From positions 69,403,433 to 69,467,432 of the forward strand of contig JASDDO010000026.1 of NCBI GenBank assembly GCA_030015575.1: DNA of 64,000 nucleotides, written 5' to 3'. Of this stretch, positions 54,723 through 64,000 are shown one piece after another. Numbering within the stretch: position 1 is the stretch's first letter; each line of letters starts with the position of its first letter. Origin of the DNA: Agapanthus africanus. Taxonomy: Eukaryota; Streptophyta; Magnoliopsida; Asparagales; Amaryllidaceae. The position numbers were made by a program, and so were the translations under genes. The notes under the pieces were generated by a model. The model did no database searches. It worked only from the letters and a program-made list of their open reading frames with translations, and was not told the origin of the DNA.

Positions 54723-55254
54723 CTGAAAGTATAATTTGATTTGTTTAATCAGCAATGTAGCATGAAATTAATATAGTAGCAATTAGGAAAAAAGTGGCTG
54801 ACTTCTACTACTACTACTACTTCTTCTTCTTCTAATTGCTGATCAAGCATTTGATAAGGATGTTGTGCATCTCTCTGACCCAGGCTGGCTAGTTAAGTTC
54901 TTATTTCCCTTCGACAGAATAATAAATAGTTGCGCATGATTACACCTTAGTTACAGAAACCAATGCTAACTGTCAAGAAATGGAAATAAAATAGCATTAA
55001 GAGAGGATAACCAAAACTAAAGCTAAGCTAGATTGGTAAGATGGTACCGAATGCTCAATATGTTCTCTTTAAACTTTTCATATAGCACTATACATGAAAT
55101 ATGACATATATTTTCATAAACTCACATATCCATATAGAACTATAAATATGTTGATGAGAACGAATAACCAAAAAACTTACATGGTAGGTTGAGGGTCAAT
55201 GATGTATATAAAGCAATATTTGTTGGGGAAATTGATCCCCTTACCATATAAAGC
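54723..55254. other. Host intron or upstream region with a trinucleotide run
   Basis: A CTACTACTACTACTACTT/CTTCTTCTT run lies near 54,806-54,832. On the minus strand the neighbouring 54,829-54,893 could be a further small exon (QRDAQHPYQMLDQQLEEE), but its splice phases do not fit the next exon. Nothing else was seen. Confidence 0.35.
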
Positions 55255-55259
55255 ACATC

Positions 55260-55800
55260 TGTAATACCTGAGTGCATGTATACTATATATTCCGGGGTAT
55301 TTCCAAATCTTGCGGTAAAGTTTTTGATTATTGTTGTTTAGGTTACGGATAGTACAGTTAGCAGTTGTGGTTGTTATTCGACCCAATCCGCATGTTTAAA
55401 ACCCATCATGGTTTAATATTATGTCAAATATTTGCTAGTACAAAGGATCCATGCAAATCGAGATTTTATAAAAATATATAATATATTTTAGTATCCGCAT
55501 ATCTTTTATAATACAAAATCAAAATCAAAATAATATATTTTAATATCCAGCCTTGTATGTCATCGTACCACATATCATGTAGTTGCACCCATATATCATG
55601 TTCATACCATAATTGTTAAAACAGACTCGTTCTTTCTCGCTACATATAATTACGTAGATCCGTGTTTGGAGGTATACATTTTTATTGACGGTATATTACA
55701 TTATGGTTTAAACTTTTACGTATATTCTCCATATTTAAAAACTAGTTTTTTAGAAGGGACACGGGCAATATTCGAAGTAATATGGTATTAGCTGCAAAAT

Positions 55801-55863
<63 letters not shown>

Positions 55864-57948
55864 ATCTCTCAATCTCAATCTCATGTCTCTCTCTCTATGT
55901 TTCTCTCTCTATATCTCTAATATATATAAATATATTATATAATATATTATAAAACATATTAATTAAACCCGCACCTTTCTCTCTCCCCCTGTTTCTTTCT
56001 TTTCCCACGAGCAGTCACCATCCCTCATCGCCGTTCACTCCCGACCTCACCTCACCTCACCATCACCGTCTTCGTCACCCTCATCACCCCGGATCTCCTA
56101 TCCTCCCTCTCTCCTTCCCAAGCACCCCCTGCAGCAACTCCAACGTCAATCCAAGAAACCCACACCTCGCTGGATCCTTCATCATCGCCACCCAGCACCA
56201 GCACCGTCTCCCCTGTCCTCACCTCCTCGCCCTCTCATCGTCACCACTTCCCTCTCCTATTCCCGATGACCCAAGCCAAAACTGCAGCAACCCCGACCCT
56301 AGAAACCCACAACCACCTTGCCGATACGGTACTTCGTCGTCGGCCATCGTCGCCGTCATCTCGCCACCATCCCTCTATCCATCCCCAGAACTCCAGCAAC
56401 CCCACAGCAATAAGTCATTTCTTCTTCTTTTCTTGACCTTTCTTGATTCCGGCCATCTCGCCTGAGTTGAGCGCGTCGCCAACGATCCAGATGATCCAGC
56501 CACCATTGTCGTCCAGCTCAGATATAACGTCACGTCACTGATCAGCCAGGTCCAGTCCTGCGCACGTAAATTTGCATTGCGACGTTATTTACGACGTCAG
56601 ACGTGACATCCGCATCTCGACGTGAGACCCGATCAGGCAAGTTTTAAACTTGCAACATGCTATGTTATTATATCGATAATTATATGAATAAGAATAGTGC
56701 ATGTGTTTTATTATTCACCAAATACTACAGATTTACAGTTTTACAGTATATGTCTATATCCGTACTAATAATAGCATATCTAGTTGTTTACTGGAACATC
56801 ATGATATCATTATACTACTATAATAGTACAGTATGTTATGTAGTTTGCATCATACATGGTAATAGACGTGTACTGGCTATTACAGATAGATACATATGCA
56901 TCCTGGTATCAGTTGTGTTTACCGTGATCCGATTACATTTTCACATTTGGTATCTATTTTGGGTAATATATTTTACATGACATGTTCACGACACATTACC
57001 AGACTTGTTACTTGGATATTATTACTAATACCAACAATCATGGTTGTTATCATGACGGACGTGACTTGTTGTCTGCATAGACAAAATTTATACCTGCTTG
57101 ATCCTGTGTTGGTATTAGATTTATATTGGCAATACCTGACTTGAACACAAAACCAGGGGAAAGGGGGAATAAAAAATATAACTGAAACGTAACTCAGGAG
57201 GATATTATTATTGTTGATTCCGGACGTTATGGAATAAATCATTGTTTATTATACCGTGGTCCCGTGGGAAATGAACGGGATATATTGTACCGTGGTCCCG
57301 TGGGGAATGAACGAAATATATTGTATCGTAGTCCCATGGAGCATGAACGGGATATATACTGTTGAGTTATGATGAGAATTACATTAATTGATTTCAAAAA
57401 CTTGTAGAATAGATAACCTAGAAACACAGACTCTAGGATACACATCACATACATATATCCCACTGTTGTACACCAGTGTTATTTATTTATATTCATGTTT
57501 AATAATAGCATCATATCCTGGTTATTACTATTATTGTGATATTATGTCGCACCGACGTCTGGAATTTGCATGGCCCAGTTTCTCTACCGTTATCGCAGGT
57601 AGATTAGAAGTACTTTAGCAATCAAGCCGAGCAATAAGGAGCTAGCTATTTAGTTTAGAAACTCTTAGTTTATTTATTTCAACAGTTTCATTTCTATTGA
57701 TGTGAGCCCATATTGGGACGTGATTCAGATATTGTTTATTGGATCTTGATTCGTTTCCGCTTTATATAGTTTCTTGATTCTATTTATTATGGCAGATGGA
57801 CATGTGTTGGCTAGATTTATATTTTACTGTTCTTGAAATCCGCTTGACAGCCGTGATATGACTGTGGAGGGATGATTTCTAACCACAAGTAGCATGGTTG
57901 GCTCTGTCACGTGTCGTGATTACGTATTTTGGGAAGCGGGGCGTGACA
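55260..57948 (+). mobile_element. Chromovirus-like solo LTR (2,689 bp) with perfect duplication
   Basis: Starts TGTAATACCTGAG and ends GGGGCGTGACA, with ACATC at 55,255-55,259 and 57,949-57,953. No internal domain and no second LTR are present. It holds a TA microsatellite and a C-rich, nearly AT-free block at about 55,980-56,450 that is likely promoter-proximal leader. The short ORFs inside have no recognisable features. Confidence 0.92.
55806..55853. repeat. (AT)n microsatellite
   Basis: About 24 uninterrupted AT units within the solo LTR. Confidence 0.95.
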
Positions 57949-58205
57949 ACATCAAGGTCACAAATAGCACAATCACACTAAAGAAGAAAAACACCGGATT
58001 TAACGTGGTTCAAGCACCTCGGCCGACATCCGAAGGGCTAAATACGAGAATTTTATTAAACACATGAAAGAAATTACAAAGTACCCACACCACTCAACAA
58101 TCTCTCGCTCTCTCATCCCTTTCTCTTGCTCTCAAACTACAAGAGAGGGGAGACACAAAATATTCTCATATAATTACATCTTTCATGCTAATCTATCTCG
58201 TATAC
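57949..58205. other. Short sequence between two transposon insertions
   Basis: After the ACATC duplication there is a phrase ACGTGGTTCAAGCACCTCGG of a type common in old plant transposon remnants. No gene was seen. Confidence 0.4.
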
Positions 58206-61200
58206 TGTAACGTTTTGAAAATCGTTTCGGTGAAATTTCGGAAAATCGATAAAATAAGGGGGGTTTCTGTAAAAAGTCAAAATACAAATATCTTTATTTT
58301 AAAATTAAATATACATATTCTAGCTATATAATTGCTAGTATTTTGTGTTTATTGAGCCACTGGTGAAATTTCAAATTTTCTGAAAATTTTTCCGAAATTA
58401 ATTATTTTAATATTATTTTAAGCCGTCACTAATACATTTAATTAGGGAAAATTATATATTGGAATGAGTTGAAACAAATTTTGCGCATCATAAAACATTA
58501 AATAAAATTTTATCATGTGGTTTTTAAAACGAAATCGTTTGCCAAAACGGTTTAGAAATTATTGAAGAAAAAAGACTTTTTTTTAGTGTAAATGGTTGTT
58601 TGGGGTATAACATTTATCTTTTTCCCCCACACCCACACCCACACCCACACTCACTCACCCCCATCCCCATGTGGCTGAAATTCAGCAGCACTTCCCCCCC
58701 TTTTCCCCACTCCATTCCACACAAATAAGAAAAGAAAACAAAAGGAAAAGTATAAGAAAAGATGTATGGTTGTGTTGACCTTGGACTTCTTTGACTTGTC
58801 AATACTTTTCCCACCTCATTCTCTCTCCAATCTCCCCAAAATTGGCCGAACCCTCCTCTTCCTCACTGCTGCAATAGCCCCCTCTCTTCTCTTTCTCATT
58901 TCACCTCAAAATTTCATCACAAAATGCCCAAAAATCAACACAAAAACCTCACAAAATCAAAATCCAATCTCTACCCATTTTTCCTTGGCCCATCTAGCAT
59001 GGATCTTGGTGAAAAGAGAGCAATTTGGGAGGCTTAGATTCTTGCTAGATCTCTTATTGGGAGGTATAAATCTTAACCCATGTCTTAATTGTTGGTTAAT
59101 TACTCCAATTTAGTTAAATTTGGTGTTTAATTTTGGTTAAATTGCAAACTTGAATTGTGGAATTAATGGAAATATGTGAGATTAAAATCAAGATAGGGTT
59201 TTATCACATCATTAAGGTTGTCATGAGTAGATTAACATGTTAATGCTTGCTAAAATCTAATCTAGTTACTAGTTTCAAATTGTTAGTTGGAAATTGTGAT
59301 AAATGTGCTATTTTGCTAACTAGGTTTTTTAGAAATTGATTTATAATTGGGATTAAAATCTAAATTAAGGTTTCATGTCATCATTAATATTATAATGAGT
59401 GTTTTAATGACTTTGGACCATGCAAAATCTAGCGTAGTTATTGTTTTGTGCATTTTTAGTTGAAATTGTTAAAATTAGATAAATTGCAAAACTAGAATTT
59501 TTATTTTTATAAGAATTGATGATATTAAATTCTTGAAATGGGTTGTATGACTTATTTGAGATCTTTAATAAGTATTATAGCCGCTGGATTTGTTTAAACG
59601 TCGAGTTTTATACTAAAACGGGTAATTTTTGCTTGCTAGATTTTCGGAAAAATGCCTTTTAAGGTAAATTTGGGGGTTTTGTGAATTTTAACCTATTTTA
59701 TATTATAGTTAGTGTTCGTGGATGCGCAAATGAGTGTGTTTGGGTTTTCTCAATGGTTTGACGTTTGTACATCGACATCGAGGGTTGGTTTGACTATTCT
59801 TGCAAGCGTAGGCGATAGGTTTTGATCTATGCGTGATACGCGTGTCGATTTGATTTTCGTATGCCGTTTCGATTTCGAATTTGGTTTTAATGCTATACGG
59901 TGCGTTATGATATGTAGGTACCCCATGTGGACTTCGAGACGACAAGCAACCGCGTGGCAATGTCGGCACCGGCGAGCGAGGACCAGGTGAGTAGATTTAT
60001 ATCTACGGGGAGAAGTCGGGTGGATGGCGTATAGCACCCCCGCAGTCCGTAGTATAGTTCATATATATATGTTTATATAGGTGTTTTATGTTACGAGAAT
60101 GTTTATTCACGATATGATTATATGTTCATGGATTACCCTTGGGTTAATTGCGAAACCTTAGAGTAGTTGTTATACCCACATACGCACACACAGACTTGCA
60201 TACATTACTTTCTAGTGCGTAGATGGGGATGTGTATATATGTATATATGCGTGGGTATGGGACTATGCATATATACATTCATATACACATGCATGGATGA
60301 TGAGGATAGTACATGGGATTTAAGATGAGTCGATGAGATTTGATTTGAGGCCGTGAGATCGGTGATTTGGCAGGGTTCATATTTGAGATACGACATGACG
60401 TTGTAGCGGGTCTTTTGACATAGTGTTTCACACACGTGCATGCATACTTAGGCGGTATCAGTATTGTACTAGACGTAGATCAGTACCCCGATCATGATAT
60501 TTGATAAAGAGGATACCAGATGAATAGTATGATGAATGTGATATTGACCCGTACCCAAATTTGGGGATGCCGTACGACGGATTTACGTACGAGCTATATA
60601 TTGATGTTTGATCCGCACTCTTTACTTGGGATGTCTGATTATAGATATGGTATCGGATATGATATTATTGAGGCGGGATCACCGACTAATATATATATAG
60701 GTATGTATATGTATCGACTCAGATGTTAGGCGGTTTCCTTACCTGTAGTTCAGCTTGTTAGTTCAGCCGTATAGTTTAGTATAGTTGTTAGACTAGATTA
60801 GACCCCTACCTATTTCAAAACTAACGAATCGTGGGTATTTTAAAAGAAAGGTCAAGGGATATATTTCAAAAGACGTATCTTTTCTTTAAAACATCGTAGC
60901 TCTTATTTTCAAAACACCGCAATTCGTGTTATTTCAAAAGGCACTATTGTAGGACTTATATTAGGGTAATGCAGATTAGTTATCGTTGTGTCTAGTATTC
61001 AGCTCCTGCACATTATTGCTGTTGCTCCGCATCGCATACTTACATTGTTATTTCATATTGCATTGTTGATATTATGCTGTTAGGACACCAGCACCATTAC
61101 CGATGATGCGTATGTACTACGTACACTTACTTGCCGGCTCACACACATCTTCATCGGTAATTGCCATGTCACGTACACCTTAGAAAATATTATTGCTTAA

Positions 61201-62760
61201 CTTAGCTTGATAGCTAGTAGTTTGACATGATATTAGTGTACTTACCTTATATGCCAGCTTAGATATTGTAGTTATTACTTGTCACTTCATGCATACTGTT
61301 ATTCATTGTTATGCCGTATTCATGGATTCTCATGCCTATATTCATGGTTTCACATGCTATTGATGATTTGGATTCGGATTTCCATGAGATTTTCTGGATT
61401 TGAGGGAAAACCGCAAAACTTGTATAAGCTTCTTTTCTCTCTTTTAAATAAAAAGTGCGGTTTTCCCATGATGTATGAGTCGTCCACCATGAGTTTGCTG
61501 ATGGATTTCGAGACCCGATTCGAGGAGATAGATGAACCGTTTCGGGTACATGGTGGGCCCGGTGCGGTACCCCGGGGCAAGAAGATCGTGTTGTTGACGT
61601 TGAGCCTATGCAGGGGAGCACGACCGACCGGTGATATTACCCGACACGTCGGATATCCGGAGGATACCGTCGTGGTCTTGAGATGGATATTATGGGCCGG
61701 TCTAGACTGACGGCGCCCTAGATAGTGAGATTGAGACATACGGTGATATTTGAGATATTGAGGTACAGAGATTGCGACATAGAGATATCGAGATATTTGG
61801 GATTACGTTTTGTGCCGATACTAGGCACTGTTTTATGCTGATTTAATTATGATACCTCATTTTAAAAATACAGAAATCTCACTAATTTATGAAAGAAGTT
61901 TTCTTCGGTACATGCATTCTGTTTCATGCATGCATACATCATCCATATGATATATTGCTACTTGAGGCACTGACACGGGCATTTAGGTTTACCCTAGTCA
62001 TTGTTATAGACTGCCGGTTATATTTGAGGATTATATATTATGATCGTATGACCTAGGATTGCGTCATACATGCGATTTCTATTCGTAGATGTTTTTCTAT
62101 TCACGAGTTGGCAACTCACCCCCGTTGTGCCCCAGTTTCTTGCAGGTTTGCCGTACAGGTTTCATTACGGCTTTGCGGGCACAGTTTCGTTCGGGTGACT
62201 TGCTAGTAGGTGGGTTTATTGGTATCGTACCCATCATATACCTTATATATTATTACTCTGTTGTATCTAGAAGTTCCATCAACCAAACATGTATTTATTT
62301 TGAGATAGAGACCAGTGATGTTATTCTTTCGACCTTAGAGTCGCGCGTTATATTTGTGTGGATTTCTTGTTGTTTTGAGTTTCCTTTTGAGTTTTGATCC
62401 TCGCCCTTGGCGTTGTATATTACCTTGCTTGTGTGGTTGTGACCGTCGATTGACGAAGAGCTAGCTCCCGCTTGGGGATGCATTTTATTGATTTCGTATA
62501 CTATTCATGTTGTATCCCGTTTGGGTGCCAGTTTTTACAAAGGAGACTCTGCCGAAATTTTCGGGAAATATTTGATGTTTTTTTAAAAACGCATAATTCG
62601 GCTTATGTTATTAAAACTACTTGATTTAAATTAGTTTTCCTTCACTCTACTACTTTTCTTGGTTTGGATTTCTGGGTTTTCGGCTTACTTTGATTACGTA
62701 CGCCTCGAGACGTTTCGTAGTTTAAGTGCCGGTCATGTTCCATACTTTCAGGACGTGGCA
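58206..62760 (+). repeat. 5' LTR of a chromovirus-like element (4,555 bp)
   Basis: Starts TGTAACGTTTTG at 58,206 and ends GGACGTGGCA at 62,760, with a tRNA-Met primer site 3 bp later. The left flank TATAC (58,201-58,205) is the expected duplication. The U5-like part (GAGTTGGCAACTCACCCCCG near 62,104) resembles the solo LTR at 34-37 kb on the other strand. The LTR is unusually long and contains CACCCA repeats near 58,630, but no gene. Confidence 0.83.
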
Positions 62761-62763
62761 AAG

Positions 62764-62776
62764 TTGGTATCAGAGC
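62764..62776 (+). other. Primer binding site (tRNA-Met) of the chromovirus-like element
   Basis: TTGGTATCAGAGC, a perfect match to the common plant initiator tRNA-Met primer site. Confidence 0.92.
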
Positions 62777-64000
62777 GTTAGGTTTTACCTTCGGAGCGTA
62801 GGATGACCCTTGGTTGATGGAATACGTGACTAAAGTAGAGTGACGTACCGTGGGTATGTTCCGCGGCATACTTACGATACGCTACTCCACTTAAGAAGCC
62901 TTAGAATGTACATTTCTTTGTTCAGTATTATATTCATTCCTGATCTAGCCTCATCGGTCCCAGTTATGGTTTTGCTGCTACGATTACGGACAGGGAGAGC
63001 TACGGCTAGAGTTGCGGTCAGCACAAGCTCGTTACGAATGAGGACTGACCAGGGCGTGATTCCGGCGACACACGAATGCAGAGATGTATCTTTTCATTGT
63101 GTTTTCGCGCCACGAGCGTTGGGTGGATTGCTGTATGAGATTACTTGGACGTGCCGATTTGCACTAGAGGATTGAGCCACTGACAGAGGCCAACCAGATT
63201 TTGATGACCGTTGGCGTATTGCTTACTCCTGATGATTGAGGCACTGTTCAGCGTGCAGACGAGTAAGCCAGTCATTGCCGCAACGATGAGATATCGCCCC
63301 AGATGTTGGAGCTATTGTAGTACGAGTTGTACTAAGAGATGATAGAAGGTCGCTAGTCACCGAGGATGAATGACTAGGACATGTGGTTCGTTCGCTACCC
63401 CGATGCGAGGTCATCAGATAGATTGATTCCAGCTAGAGACGAGTTCACGCGGAGACGTTGAGAGTCGACAGAGACGATCGAATATCAGAAACCTATTGTT
63501 CCAAGTTTAAAGTATTCGGAAAGACATGCAGGCAATTCTATGGACCCTATAGAAGAATGAAACCCTAACTCGACTTAATGACCGTGTGAAAGCCTTTGAA
63601 CCTTAGGGTTTGCGGCAATTCCGCGGCGCCATTAGTGAGGCTTGGGTTTGCCCTTCTACGGCTAGACCATCGATGCTGTGGTCCATACTCGATACTGTTA
63701 AACTGTACCCAAGATGTTGAGCTCTTGGGGGATTATGAGGTTTTGACAAATCGATCGGATGGTTCGACTTCATTCGGATGCTAGGTGGTGAGACGCATTC
63801 TTGGGAGACTCCAGATACGAAGATAGCCGTTGGAGCTCAGTCCATACAGCCACGACGAGACAAGCCCGAAGCAGTCGACGTTAGAGAAAAGTGGAGTAAG
63901 AGGTTCGTACGAGATCTTGATGAGACGATGTTCCACTCCGCCGACATCAGAGATGCGATACGCATGCCGAGACATTGTACTTGGATATACCTTCCAGAAG
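62777..64000 (+). pseudogene. Start of a decayed chromovirus internal region
   Basis: By position this should be leader and gag. No frame stays open beyond about 110 codons and stops occur in all frames. I could not recognise a Gag block with certainty, so the coding content is unproven. The element continues past the window end. Confidence 0.5.

Noticed and set aside
55177-55386. 69-codon minus-strand ORF
   Set aside because: It spans the boundary of a solo LTR, so it is a chance frame across an insertion junction.
58766-59113. 115-codon plus-strand ORF with a hydrophobic start
   Set aside because: It lies within a chromovirus LTR leader and has no recognisable domain.
61279-61739. Overlapping ORFs of 120-143 codons on both strands
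   Set aside because: They lie inside the 4.55-kb LTR, overlap each other on opposite strands and show no family motif.

Overview
The window is nuclear DNA from a flowering plant, probably a eudicot. The base is a set of host-gene exons on the minus strand, with GT-AG introns, buried under LTR retrotransposons. Every large coding block is gag, protease, reverse transcriptase, RNase H or integrase of a Ty3/gypsy or Ty1/copia element. I see no bacterial, organellar, rRNA or CRISPR sequence. All boundaries below were read by eye.

The left two thirds (1-42,309) is one nested stack. From the inside out: (a) a Tat-lineage Ty3/gypsy element on the minus strand (1-16,807, left end outside the window), with a 2.67-kb 5' LTR, one long decayed gag-pol frame, a 3' region made of several tandem-repeat families, and a spliced gene running antisense to the element at 1-1,462; (b) a chromovirus-like element on the plus strand (16,808-30,578) that keeps only a small gag zinc-knuckle ORF between two LTRs of about 3.1 kb; (a) is inserted in its 5' LTR; (c) a complete young non-autonomous element (22,038-28,900, two 1,445-bp LTRs, 5-bp duplication CCTGG) inserted in the 3' LTR of (b); (d) a decayed Ty1/copia element on the plus strand (30,579 to about 38,828) that received (b), and whose 3' LTR also received a 2.9-kb solo LTR (34,250-37,147); (e) a decayed Ty1/copia element on the minus strand (about 38,829-42,309) that received (d). 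Element (e) itself lies 20 bp inside an intron of a minus-strand host gene, whose exons I see at 42,330-42,616, 42,852-42,923 and probably 54,370-54,722.

The right third has an Athila-type Ty3/gypsy element on the minus strand (43,005 to beyond 53,896) in the next intron of the same gene, a chromovirus-like solo LTR with a perfect ACATC duplication (55,260-57,948), and the left part of a chromovirus with a 4.55-kb LTR and a tRNA-Met primer site (58,206-64,000).

The points I find most worth following are: an array of hairpins in the Tat element whose stems change while staying self-complementary; the antisense spliced gene, all of whose introns are phase 1; a leader module of about 250 bp shared by the Athila-type elements and the LTR of the unrelated chromovirus-like element; the two intact ORFs of unknown function in the young non-autonomous element; and the host gene apparently split by an intron of more than 42 kb.
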